Source: Spirochaetota bacterium
Lineage (GTDB): Bacteria > Spirochaetota > B62-G9 > DRHN01
Direction of reading: 5' to 3'
Assembly: GCA_020342115.1 (NCBI GenBank)
Contig: CP070841.1
Location: 3,486,212 to 3,525,495, forward strand
DNA: 39,284 nucleotides
Shown here piece by piece: positions 24,892 through 33,115 of the stretch (position 1 is its first letter; every line of letters begins with the position of its first letter). Under the pieces are notes generated by a model. That model worked only from the letters and a program-made list of their open reading frames with translations. It was not told the DNA's origin and did no database searches. Made by a program: the position numbers and the translations under genes.

Positions 24892-26319
24892 ATGAAACTT
24901 CAAATATTAGAGGTACTGTCAGATGAAGAGATAAAAAAGATTCATGAAGCATCGATCGATATTCTTGAGCAGTGCGGAGTAAAAATTTACAACAAACGTA
25001 TGCTCGATTATCTAGCTGAAAAGGGTATCGTTGTAGATTCAGAAAATCAGATTGCCCACTTTACACGTACAGCTATCGAGGATTCGCTTAATTCGATTCC
25101 CAGAACTTTTGAAGTATTTAACAGGGAAGGTAAGTTTGCATTTGTTTTGGGCGATGGCATTTCAAAAATTGCTGCAGGGCATAATGCTATATTCTGGGTT
25201 GATACCGATACTGGTAAAACCCGTTATGCAACAGTTAATGACGTTGAACTATGTGCACGTATCTGTGATGATTTAGAGTATATTGATATGGTTGGGACTC
25301 CTGTTATGCCACAGGATGTAAAAGACCCAAAATCAACCTTGCTCTATGGTGTAAAAGCGGTAATAGAAAACAGTAAAAAACCTGTGTTTTTTTCTACTGA
25401 CAATGAAAAGGTTAATAACTCGGTTATCGGTCTATTAAAAGCTGCTTTTGTGGGAGATATTAAGAATGAAGTTTACGGTATATCACAGCTTTCACCAACA
25501 TCGCCACTCTACTGGGAAGAGAACGTAATAAATGCCATCATGGATACAGTTGAAACTGGAGTACCGTTGGCTATTCTTCCCGAGCCAAATGCGGGTGTGT
25601 CGGCACCCTATACACTAGCTGGCCTGCTCACAATGAACAACGCAGAATGTCTATCAGGGCTTGCTATGATTCAGATGCTGAGGCCCGGCACAAAAGTTCT
25701 GTATGCCAATTCTTGGACCACAACTGACATGAGTAATGCTGCAGCTCTCGTGGGATCAACGGAAACATCTATATGTCGAATAGCTGGAGCACAGCTTGCA
25801 AGATTCTATAATGTGCCTTCTCACACTACAGCGCCGAACTCTGATAACCATGCACATGACGAGCAAAATGCCTGGGAGAAAACATTTAGTATGTTCTGTT
25901 CAGTTGGTGCTGGTAACGACCTCGTAGTCAACTGTGGCATGTTTGCAACCGGAATGACATTCAGCCATGAGCAGTTGATTATGGATGAAGAGATATCGGC
26001 TATGTCTAAAAGGATTGCCGAAGGTATACAGGTATCTGATGATACAATAGCGGCTGATATGATTACAAAGATTGGTCCCGGGCCTGCTGGTGATAAATAT
26101 TTAACTGCGGAACATACACTTGAGTGGCTACGATCTGATGAATATTTATTTCCCCGAGTTTCAGTAAGGGGTGCATTTGCTCTCTGGGAATCGACCGGTA
26201 GCAAGGATACATATCAACTGGCACGTGATAAGGTTAAAGAGTATAAAAAAATGAAACCTGCTCGGATAGATACAGTAAGAATGGAAAAACTTAGTGAAAT
26301 AGTAAAAAGTTTCATTTGA
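24892..26319 (+). CDS. MttB-superfamily corrinoid methyltransferase, copy 4
   Basis: A 475-residue non-pyrrolysine MttB homologue of the 'QxxWEK' sub-lineage (Q325, W328, E329). With copies 3 and 5 it shares MPQDVK near residue 140, the SAPYTLAG/NAECLSGL barrel motif and a YANSWTTTDM segment. The 'QxGxE' group reads differently at these places. The ATG has GGGAG upstream. The 202 bp gap before it contains an imperfect stem (TGGTAG, CTACCA) but no clear promoter. An imperfect hairpin follows the stop. It sits between a URO-D gene and a DegT aminotransferase. The substrate is unknown; closeness to copy 3 suggests related donors. Confidence 0.9.
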   Translation: MKLQILEVLSDEEIKKIHEASIDILEQCGVKIYNKRMLDYLAEKGIVVDSENQIAHFTRTAIEDSLNSIPRTFEVFNREGKFAFVLGDGISKIAAGHNAIFWVDTDTGKTRYATVNDVELCARICDDLEYIDMVGTPVMPQDVKDPKSTLLYGVKAVIENSKKPVFFSTDNEKVNNSVIGLLKAAFVGDIKNEVYGISQLSPTSPLYWEENVINAIMDTVETGVPLAILPEPNAGVSAPYTLAGLLTMNNAECLSGLAMIQMLRPGTKVLYANSWTTTDMSNAAALVGSTETSICRIAGAQLARFYNVPSHTTAPNSDNHAHDEQNAWEKTFSMFCSVGAGNDLVVNCGMFATGMTFSHEQLIMDEEISAMSKRIAEGIQVSDDTIAADMITKIGPGPAGDKYLTAEHTLEWLRSDEYLFPRVSVRGAFALWESTGSKDTYQLARDKVKEYKKMKPARIDTVRMEKLSEIVKSFI

Positions 26320-26348
26320 ACACATAGTTTTATGGGAGAAACTGTGTT
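26319..26348 (+). other. Stem-loop after MttB copy 4
   Basis: AACACATAGTTT pairs with AAACTGTGTT, giving ten base pairs with a two-base bulge (TA) and an eight-base loop. It overlaps the stop codon of the MttB gene and has no T-run, so it is more likely an RNA-processing or attenuating element than a full terminator. Confidence 0.45.
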
Positions 26349-26382
26349 TATTAGTGTGAATGATGCATAAGGAGGATTGATA

Positions 26383-27675
26383 ATGGATTACAAAAAGAGT
26401 GATCTGGCAATTAATGGAGGTCCGAAGGCAAAGACCACACCGAATATTCCGATGTTTCCAGGGGGTTTAGAGATAGGGGAAGAAGAGAAGAGAGAAGTCA
26501 TGGAAGTTTTGGATGCAAAATGGCTTTTCAGGTACTACGGGCCAAAAGAGTTTCCATCGAAGGTAAAGAAACTGGAAGAGGCATATGCTGAGTATCTCGG
26601 GGTAAAACATTGTCTGGCAGTTAACTCCTGTACTTCCGCTTTGATTACAGGGCTTAATGCAGTGGGGATTGAACCTGGAGATGAGGTGATAGTGTCGTCG
26701 TACACATTTTTTGCATCAGTTGCTTCAGTCGTTGCTGCAAAAGCAGTACCTGTAATTGCTGAAGTGGATAAATCACTAACAATGGACATAGAAGATGTAG
26801 AGAAAAAGATTACATCAAGAACTAAAGTTATATTACCGGTACATATGAGAGGGATGCCTGTGAGAATGGACAAGATTATGGAGCTGGCAAAGAATCATGA
26901 TCTTAAAGTAGTTGAGGATGTAGCACAGTCGAATGGAGGAAGCTATAGAGGGAAAAAACTTGGTAGCTTTGGGGATGTCGGCTGTTTCTCGTTACAGTTT
27001 CATAAAGTTGTTACTTCAGGAGAGGGAGGAATTATCTCAACAGATAATGATTTGCTCTATACAAGAGCCCAGGCCTACCATGATGTAGCGGCGTGCTGGA
27101 GAAAGGACAGGTTTGCGCCTCCAGAGTTTGAAGGTGAAATATTCTTTGGTGTGAACTTCAGGATGAGCGAACTCTGTGGTGCAGTCGCATTGGCGCAGTT
27201 CGGAAAACTCGATAACATAGTGAAGGCTATGCAGAGGAACAAGAGACTGATAAAAGAGAAAATAAAAGGAATAAGGGGATTAGATTTTAGAGAGGTTACA
27301 GATGAGGAAGGAGATGTTGCTGTGTGTTTGATCATGTATCTCCCTGAGTCTGCAATAGTAGAGGGGTTTACCAAAGCGTTGAATGCTGAAGGTGTTGAAG
27401 CAGGCGGAATATACAATAAGGGTGTTCCTGATTGGCATATCTATGCCCACTGGAAGATGCTGATGGAGAAGCTGATGCCCTCAAAGAGAGGGTGCCCATT
27501 TAATTGTCCTCTGTCTCCAAACGGATCTGAGATACAATATACAGAGGACATGTGTCCAAATACGCTTGATTGGCTGGAGCGCTCTGTGCATATAGACATA
27601 CCTCCTCAAATGACAGAGAATGAGTGCGAACAGATAGCAACTGCAATTGAGAAAGTTTCAGGTGTTCTTTTGTAA
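26383..27675 (+). CDS. DegT/DnrJ/EryC1/StrS-family PLP aminotransferase, copy 1
   Basis: A 430-residue sugar/cyclitol-type aminotransferase. Motifs: AVNSCTSALITGLNAVG (PLP phosphate pocket), PGDEVIVSSYTFFASV, VVEDVAQSNGG (Asp-Gln pair contacting the ring) and the Schiff-base lysine K208 in FHKVVTSGEGG. The opening LAINGGPKAKT resembles AHBA-synthase and scyllo-inosose aminotransferase relatives. A cysteine-rich turn (CPFNCPLSP) near residue 370 is shared with the paralogue at 30666. Family reactions aminate or deaminate keto-sugars or keto-cyclitols. I chose the ATG at 26383 over the in-frame TTG at 26377, because GGAGG is seven bases before the ATG. The gene follows MttB copy 4 in the same direction. 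Confidence 0.92.
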   Translation: MDYKKSDLAINGGPKAKTTPNIPMFPGGLEIGEEEKREVMEVLDAKWLFRYYGPKEFPSKVKKLEEAYAEYLGVKHCLAVNSCTSALITGLNAVGIEPGDEVIVSSYTFFASVASVVAAKAVPVIAEVDKSLTMDIEDVEKKITSRTKVILPVHMRGMPVRMDKIMELAKNHDLKVVEDVAQSNGGSYRGKKLGSFGDVGCFSLQFHKVVTSGEGGIISTDNDLLYTRAQAYHDVAACWRKDRFAPPEFEGEIFFGVNFRMSELCGAVALAQFGKLDNIVKAMQRNKRLIKEKIKGIRGLDFREVTDEEGDVAVCLIMYLPESAIVEGFTKALNAEGVEAGGIYNKGVPDWHIYAHWKMLMEKLMPSKRGCPFNCPLSPNGSEIQYTEDMCPNTLDWLERSVHIDIPPQMTENECEQIATAIEKVSGVLL

Positions 27676-27682
27676 TGTGTAA

Positions 27683-27712
27683 CTGAATGATAATTGTATT
27701 ATATTCATTCAG
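27683..27712 (+). other. Stem-loop after DegT gene
   Basis: CTGAATGA and TCATTCAG form a perfect 8 bp stem with a 14-base A/T loop, eight bases past the stop codon. It has no T-run. Possible weak terminator or processing site between the DegT and URO-D genes. Confidence 0.45.
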
Positions 27713-27761
27713 GTATTCATATTAAATCACAAAGCGAATTTTCATATTCAATAAACTTAAA

Positions 27762-28901
27762 ATGTTGATGGAGTCAATAGCTGAAGTAGATCATAATGAA
27801 ATTGAGAAGAGAAAGGAAACGATTTCCAGAATGTGGGAATATAAGAAAATCGATCATATTCCAATTGGAGTATGGATCGATGATTTCAGTCAATATACAC
27901 TAAGAGAGCAGTGTGAAGATGGTCTGAAGCAGTTTGAGACAATGGTTAATTGTGCTAATAGATGCCTGAGGAATCTACCCGATGATTATATACCATATGT
28001 AAGAATCTGGCCTGGATACATGACAATTGCGACTATGTTCGGAATGGAAATCTACTGGAGTGATGATCCCAATCAGGCGCCGGGAACAAAGGGGCATATA
28101 ATAGAAGTTATGGATGATGTCTATAACCTCAAAATGCCTGATGCAAAGAAGGATGGACTCATGCCGCACAATTTAAAGTGGTTGAGTTATGCAGACAAAA
28201 ACTTGCCAAAAGACGTATACATTGCGGGCATTGACCTGGGCGGTCCACTCAATACAGCGAAGGATCTGCTGGAAACAAACCTTCTCTATACTTCATTCTT
28301 AGATTCCCCAGATGCCATGCATTACCTGCTTAAGCTTGTTGCTGAACTGCAAAGAAAATGCAATGAAGAGATTATTAGAGCGGTGGATGGGCTTCAGCGA
28401 CTGACATGTACAGATTTTGATCCTATCTGGGCTCCTCTTCCGTATAAGGGCTTTGTATCTGATGACGTATGCTCTGCTCTTAGTCCAGATATTTTTAAGA
28501 TTTTCAGTATTCCATATAATAATATGATATTCGATGGATTTGATGGAGGGCGTTTGCACAACTGCGGGCCAAACCCTTCTGCAAATCTGTACCATCGACA
28601 TGATATTAAAAGATTCGGCTTGAACTGCTCATATAAATATTCGAAAGATGATATTCAAGTATTGAAAAGCGTATTTAGCGGAAAGGGTATAATAGAGTTT
28701 AATTTTGATAACGGAGAAAGTGCTGATGAAATTTTAAAGGGATTTGAAGAGATTGCAAATGTACTCTCTCCTGATGTCATAGGAATGCCTGTACTCTTTT
28801 TAAACGAGTCCTGGAGGGATGAGGATCTGCGTAGCATTTATGCTGATCTCCGAAAGATTTCTGATGATTACGCAGGCGCAATAGAATGGACTTGTGAATA
28901 G
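27762..28901 (+). CDS. URO-D-fold methyltransferase-type protein, copy 3
   Basis: A 379-residue, divergent member of the uroporphyrinogen decarboxylase superfamily. Of the three in the window only this one keeps the canonical zinc-type motif: HNCG at H266-C268, as in MtaA-like methyltransferases. Support for the fold also comes from the N-terminal KRKETISRMWEYKKIDHIPI, a typical 'R..a.~~~k~DriPv' opening, and the segment LSPDIFKIFSIPYNNMIF. The third cysteine expected near the C terminus is not obvious (FLNESW there). The start is uncertain: ATG at 27762 or 27768, neither with a good Shine-Dalgarno. It lies between a DegT aminotransferase and the fucose-isomerase-like gene. Methyl transfer to or from a corrinoid is the likely role but is not proven. 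Confidence 0.72.
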   Translation: MLMESIAEVDHNEIEKRKETISRMWEYKKIDHIPIGVWIDDFSQYTLREQCEDGLKQFETMVNCANRCLRNLPDDYIPYVRIWPGYMTIATMFGMEIYWSDDPNQAPGTKGHIIEVMDDVYNLKMPDAKKDGLMPHNLKWLSYADKNLPKDVYIAGIDLGGPLNTAKDLLETNLLYTSFLDSPDAMHYLLKLVAELQRKCNEEIIRAVDGLQRLTCTDFDPIWAPLPYKGFVSDDVCSALSPDIFKIFSIPYNNMIFDGFDGGRLHNCGPNPSANLYHRHDIKRFGLNCSYKYSKDDIQVLKSVFSGKGIIEFNFDNGESADEILKGFEEIANVLSPDVIGMPVLFLNESWRDEDLRSIYADLRKISDDYAGAIEWTCE

Positions 28902-28964
28902 AAAGAGAGATGTATACGAGATAACTGGTTAAGAGAATATAAGAATTATTACTATTAGTTATAC

Positions 28965-28993
28965 TTGATATTTTAACATCTATTTTTTACAAT
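28965..28993 (+). promoter_or_regulatory. Sigma-70-type promoter upstream of the isomerase-like gene
   Basis: TTGATA (28965-28970; five of six) and TACAAT (28988-28993; five of six) with a 17-base spacer. Transcription would begin close to 29000, just ahead of GGAGG and the ATG at 29024. It indicates that the second half of the cluster can be transcribed separately. Confidence 0.6.
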
Positions 28994-29023
28994 CTATACT
29001 TTGAGATTTTTACTGGAGGTCTC

Positions 29024-30436
29024 ATGCAAGGTAAGCCTAAAATTGGAATAATTTTTATAACATCTGGATGGTTTCGGGATGTTGGGCTTCAGAGCCCATC
29101 TTCTAGCCTTACAAATGAAGTGGATAATATTGCAAAAGAAATTGTTAAAAGGCTTTCTAAGTTTTTAGTTCCTGTTTACAGGGGGGTCCTCTATTCCGAA
29201 GACGAAGCCAGGCATGCAGCAGAAGAGATAAAAAACGAAAATGTTGACGGCATCATTATAGCGCCACTGATGTGGTGCGAGGATCAAATTCTCCGAGCAG
29301 CCTTAAAGCAACTACCGAGGCTTCCATCCCTTCTGTGCCTTTTTCTACCCTCAAAATATCTACCCGATTTTGTCGAATATCAGCAAATGTTGAAGGGATC
29401 GGGTTTAGTAGCAATACTGCAGCTGAGCGGATTTCTAAAAAGAGAGGGTTATCTTTATAAGACTGTAACAGGTTATTATGAAGATACTGATATTTATGAT
29501 GAAATAAGGGAGCATTGTCTTGCTTTCAAAATTCTTTCGAGCATGAAAAATGTAAAATGCGGGGTTTTGCCTTTTCGATGCAACCAGATGTCTACTACAT
29601 ATATCGATGAGTTTACTGTACGAAAACTCTACGGTATTGAACTGCACTACCTTGAATTGCAGCGATTTCAAAAAGAAGCTCAGAAAGTCTCTAAAGATGA
29701 TATTGATAAATTCAAGAAAATCCTAAAAAGTGAAGGTCATGTAGTTGAGGTTGACCAAAGAAATCTTACTGAAGGAATAAGGTACGCTATTGCCATGGAA
29801 AAAATTCTTACTGATGAGGGAATTAGTATCCTTGCTATGAACGATATAATTGAGGAGATGCATGACTGCTTTGGTTTGCGACCATGTCTCACCAGTCCCG
29901 GACTTTCATCAGCAGGTATTGTTGTTACCATGGAAGCAGACATTGCAGCAGGTATTGCAATGTATGTGCTCAGTAAATTTACTGCCAAATCACCATTTTA
30001 TGCCGAGCTTTACACTGCTGACCTTGAAAACAATGCATTTCTCATGGGGCATCCCGGTTATCACGATAATATTCATCACGATGAGGATTATCCTGTAAAA
30101 ATTGTTCCGGATGTTGAATATAAGAACTCGGATCCATTTACCGGTGCATGCTCCTTTTTCAAATATATGCCCGGACCCGTGACTGTGGTTAATTCAGTGT
30201 ACAATGGTGAGAGGCTCAGGTGGACAGTTTTTGAGGGTCATTCTCTTCCGGGCCCTCCAAAGTTGGAGGGCTCCAGTCATATCTTCTGTAAGATCGAAAA
30301 ACCGATAAAAGAGTTTTGCACCAGCGTAGTTCAGGTTGGTGTAAGCCAGCACTGGATTGTTGTTCCCGGTCACATTATGAAAAATCTTGAAAATCTCTGT
30401 ACATGGTTGAATATAGAATACATTGCTGTTGAGTAA
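29024..30436 (+). CDS. L-fucose/L-arabinose isomerase-family protein
   Basis: A 470-residue protein of the FucI/AraA superfamily (COG2407 type). The N-terminal domain begins KIGIIFITSGW and continues with NVDGIIIAPLMWCEDQ. In the C-terminal half, VTMEADIAAGIAMYVL holds E304, in the place of the first metal-binding glutamate. E328 (FYAELYTADLENN) lies 24 residues on, where FucI has an aspartate, and H343 (MGHPGYHD) follows. With these ligands it should bind Mn and isomerise an aldose or ketose, but the Asp-to-Glu change and low overall likeness leave the substrate open. GGAGG is upstream of the ATG, with a promoter at 28965-28993. It is followed by a hairpin-rich gap and a DegT/Gfo-Idh pair, suggesting a sugar-derived substrate. 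Confidence 0.82.
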   Translation: MQGKPKIGIIFITSGWFRDVGLQSPSSSLTNEVDNIAKEIVKRLSKFLVPVYRGVLYSEDEARHAAEEIKNENVDGIIIAPLMWCEDQILRAALKQLPRLPSLLCLFLPSKYLPDFVEYQQMLKGSGLVAILQLSGFLKREGYLYKTVTGYYEDTDIYDEIREHCLAFKILSSMKNVKCGVLPFRCNQMSTTYIDEFTVRKLYGIELHYLELQRFQKEAQKVSKDDIDKFKKILKSEGHVVEVDQRNLTEGIRYAIAMEKILTDEGISILAMNDIIEEMHDCFGLRPCLTSPGLSSAGIVVTMEADIAAGIAMYVLSKFTAKSPFYAELYTADLENNAFLMGHPGYHDNIHHDEDYPVKIVPDVEYKNSDPFTGACSFFKYMPGPVTVVNSVYNGERLRWTVFEGHSLPGPPKLEGSSHIFCKIEKPIKEFCTSVVQVGVSQHWIVVPGHIMKNLENLCTWLNIEYIAVE

Positions 30437-30462
30437 CAGACTAATTTTATCCGAAATTCTGA

Positions 30463-30648
30463 TTTTCTTGCCACACCCCCTATTTTTAAAAGGGGGTAGG
30501 GCAAGAAAACATATAAATCACAAATATGGCTTGCCGTATAATGTTGCTTGCTACATAATGTGGCTTGTCCACATTAGCACATTAAATTCAATTTTCTTGC
30601 TGTTTCTGCAAGAAAATATAAAAATTAAGAATGTGGTTTGTCCACATT
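30463..30648. repeat. Hairpin-rich repeat cluster in the 229 bp gap
   Basis: Five hairpins stand in a row. The first is TTTTCTTGCC...GGCAAGAAAA with an inner CCCCCT/AGGGGG stem (30463-30509). Then come ATATGGC-TT-GCCGTAT (30525-30540), TAATGTGG-CTTGT-CCACATTA (30556-30576), ATTTTCTTGC-TGTTTCT-GCAAGAAAAT (30591-30617) and AATGTGG-TTTGT-CCACATT (30630-30648). Two unit types thus alternate: 'TTTTCTTGC' stems and 'AATGTGG' stems. Both also occur at 19838-19890 in reverse orientation. The first hairpin may act as terminator of the isomerase-like gene, and the last ends 17 bases before the next ATG. Confidence 0.75.
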
Positions 30649-30665
30649 AGGGAAGGAGATTTTAA

Positions 30666-31922
30666 ATGCCTGGACCAGGGTCGTATTTAATCGGTGAAGA
30701 AGAAAAACAAGCACTAATGGAAGTCATTGATGCTGGATCTCTTTTTCGTTATGGAGACCGGTCTGATCCAAAGTTCCTTGCAAAGGTTTGGCAGCTTGAG
30801 AAGGAGGTTTCGAAGCGTTTTAATATTAAATATGCAGTGGCGATGAATTCCGGCACATCTGCACTATGGATCGCACTCGGAGCACTCGGTATAGGCCCTG
30901 GAGATGAAGTAATAGTGCCTGGATACACGTTTATTGCATCCATCACATCTGTAATCTATGCGAGGGCTGTTCCTGTGCTTGCAGAAGTAGATGAGACCCT
31001 TGACCTGGATCCCGAAGATGTTAAAAAGAAAATAACACCACGAACAAAGGCAATTATACTTGTACACATGCTCGGTAATCCGGGCCGCATAGATGAGATT
31101 AAGAAGATTGCTCGAGAAAATAATCTGAATCTAATAGAGGATTGTGCGCAGGCTTTCGGGGCGCAGTACAAGAGGAAATATGCTGGTAACTACGGGGATA
31201 TTGGAACATACAGTTTTAACATATTTAAAACGATCACATGCGGCGATGGAGGAATGATCGCGACAAATAACGAAGAACTGTATAAGCGTTCATTCGCCAT
31301 ACATGATCAGGGGCATCTTCCACTGAGGCAGGGAGTTGAGCAGGGATCGAGAACAGTGATTGGTCTCGACTTCAGAATGACAGAGCTCTCGGCTGCTGTT
31401 CTTCTTGTGCAATTGAAACGGATTGATGATATCAAAAGAAGATTAAAGCAAATGAAGCAGAGGTTCAAGGATGGAATCAAAGATATGAACGGGCTTGCTT
31501 TTCGAGCATTGCCAGATCCTGAAGGTGAGCTTGGAACTATCCTTACTGTTTTTATGCCGGATGAAGGTATAGCGAGGAAGGTGGGGAATGAACTTGGAGG
31601 TGGAGTAGTTGCGGACTCTGGATGGCATGTTTACAATAATATGGAGCATATCCTCGGGAAGAAGGTCGTAGATAGCGTGGGCTGTCCCTTTACATGCCCG
31701 TATTATACTAAAAGTGGAGGAAATGTTGAATATTTCAAAGGAATGCTTCCAAAGACAGATTCCCTGATAAACAGGGCGATAAATATCAGCATCGGTGTTT
31801 TTGATAAGGGTTTAGGCTCTGGATTTGGAGTTACCATTGAAAGTACTGACGATGAAATTGATCAAGCGATCGACAGGTTCAGGAAAGTTGTGGGTAAATA
31901 TCTTGGGGGTGTTAACTCATGA
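30666..31922 (+). CDS. DegT/DnrJ/EryC1/StrS-family PLP aminotransferase, copy 2
   Basis: A 418-residue paralogue of the enzyme at 26383. The lysine that binds PLP is K188 (FNIFKTITCGDGG); AMNSGTSALWIALGALG, PGDEVIVPGYTFIAS and LIEDCAQAFGA are the standard motifs. The C-terminal turn reads CPFTCPYY and continues into INISIGVFD, as in a well-populated unassigned DegT subfamily. Compared with copy 1 it lacks the first 25-odd residues (the NGGPK opening). GAAGGAG precedes the ATG. The Gfo/Idh/MocA dehydrogenase overlaps its stop by four bases. Such pairs act in 3-amino-sugar or amino-cyclitol routes (oxidation to a keto group and amination, or the reverse); a catabolic direction fits here. Confidence 0.92.
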   Translation: MPGPGSYLIGEEEKQALMEVIDAGSLFRYGDRSDPKFLAKVWQLEKEVSKRFNIKYAVAMNSGTSALWIALGALGIGPGDEVIVPGYTFIASITSVIYARAVPVLAEVDETLDLDPEDVKKKITPRTKAIILVHMLGNPGRIDEIKKIARENNLNLIEDCAQAFGAQYKRKYAGNYGDIGTYSFNIFKTITCGDGGMIATNNEELYKRSFAIHDQGHLPLRQGVEQGSRTVIGLDFRMTELSAAVLLVQLKRIDDIKRRLKQMKQRFKDGIKDMNGLAFRALPDPEGELGTILTVFMPDEGIARKVGNELGGGVVADSGWHVYNNMEHILGKKVVDSVGCPFTCPYYTKSGGNVEYFKGMLPKTDSLINRAINISIGVFDKGLGSGFGVTIESTDDEIDQAIDRFRKVVGKYLGGVNS

Positions 31923-33061
31923 TCATGGTAGGAGTTATAGGAACCGGTTATATGGGCACGATTCACCTGGAAGCTTTATCGAGGGTCGGGGGTGTTAAGG
32001 TAAAGTCTGTGTGTGATGTCAACCTTGAGCTGGCAAAAGCTTCTTCTCAAAGGTACAATATTGAGAATGCATACGATGATCTTAAGAAGATTATAGATGA
32101 TAATGAGATTGAAGTTATTCATAACTGTGCGCCAAATAAATACCATTACTCCATAACAAAAGCGGCTCTTGAGAGAGGAAAGCACATATTATCTGAAAAG
32201 CCTCTAGCTATGACATTAGAGGATGGCGATGACCTTGTAGAGCTGGCACAAAAAAAGGGTGTAATAACAGGAGTCGATTTTTGTTATCGGTATTACCCGT
32301 TGGTGCAGGAAATGGCTGTCAGAGTGAGGAGAGGGGATCTTGGAGATGTGAGACTGGTAATGGGATCCTATTTGCAGGACTGGCTATCCAGGCCTACTGA
32401 TTATTCATGGAGATTAGAGAAATCGGAGTGTGGTGACTCAAATATTACAGCTGACGTAGGCAGTCATTGGTTTGATCTGATTCAGTTTGTTACAGGATTA
32501 AAGGTAACCGAGGTTATAGGTGATTTAGCGACCATTATCCCAATAAGGAAGCGCCCAAAACGCCAGGTGCTTGCTTTTGAAGAGGTGAAGGATGTAGAAA
32601 CTGAGGATTTCAAGGTAGAACTTGAGGAATATTCATCTGTACTGTACAGACTTTCGAATGGGGCTCCTGGTTCATTTACCACTTCACAAGTTTGTGCAGG
32701 GAGAAAATCGGATACTGAGTTTCAGATTTACGGAAGCAAATGTTCTTATGCGTGGAACCATAAAAGGTCAAATGAGATGTGGATAGGATACAGGGAAAAG
32801 GCAAATGAGATTTTAATAGAAAACCCGATACTTCAACAAGACAATACGTCTAAATATGCAACACTCCCGGCAGGACATCCGTTAGGCTACCATGATGCGG
32901 TGCTTAATCTATTCAATGATTTCTATGATATTGTGAAGCATAATAAAGAGACATCAGCGATATCAAGACCGACATTTGAGACCGGATACGATGAAATTAA
33001 AATAACAGATGCTATTCTGATGAGTAATAGAAAAAGGCAATGGGAAAAAATACAATGGTAA
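31919..33061 (+). CDS. Gfo/Idh/MocA-family NAD(P)-dependent oxidoreductase
   Basis: A 380-residue dehydrogenase. The N-terminal Rossmann fold has GTGYMG at about residues 8-13. ILSEKPLAMT holds the conserved K94 of the EKP motif, and DVGSHWFDLIQF carries the catalytic-type His that follows the conserved Asp. A C-terminal mixed-sheet substrate domain follows. Members oxidise a sugar or cyclitol hydroxyl to a ketone (inositol dehydrogenase, glucose-6-phosphate 3-dehydrogenase, MocA of rhizopine breakdown). The ATG at 31919 overlaps the DegT stop as ATGA; an ATG two codons later is an alternative. Translational coupling with the aminotransferase argues for consecutive action on one intermediate. 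Confidence 0.93.
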   Translation: MIMVGVIGTGYMGTIHLEALSRVGGVKVKSVCDVNLELAKASSQRYNIENAYDDLKKIIDDNEIEVIHNCAPNKYHYSITKAALERGKHILSEKPLAMTLEDGDDLVELAQKKGVITGVDFCYRYYPLVQEMAVRVRRGDLGDVRLVMGSYLQDWLSRPTDYSWRLEKSECGDSNITADVGSHWFDLIQFVTGLKVTEVIGDLATIIPIRKRPKRQVLAFEEVKDVETEDFKVELEEYSSVLYRLSNGAPGSFTTSQVCAGRKSDTEFQIYGSKCSYAWNHKRSNEMWIGYREKANEILIENPILQQDNTSKYATLPAGHPLGYHDAVLNLFNDFYDIVKHNKETSAISRPTFETGYDEIKITDAILMSNRKRQWEKIQW

Positions 33062-33115
33062 ATGGTATGGATGCTACTAAATTTTTAGGATTGATTTTAT
33101 ATCTCCAGTGTTAAC

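Noticed and set aside
25821-26204. 127-codon open frame on the minus strand
   Set aside because: Antisense to MttB copy 4, with shadow-like composition and no family resemblance.
30463-30648. CRISPR array
   Set aside because: Repeats are few, of two alternating kinds, strongly palindromic and without regular spacers; no cas genes are present.
30423-30650. 75-codon plus-strand open frame in the gap after the isomerase-like gene
   Set aside because: It overlaps the end of that gene and runs through the palindromic repeats; no Shine-Dalgarno and no protein-like pattern.
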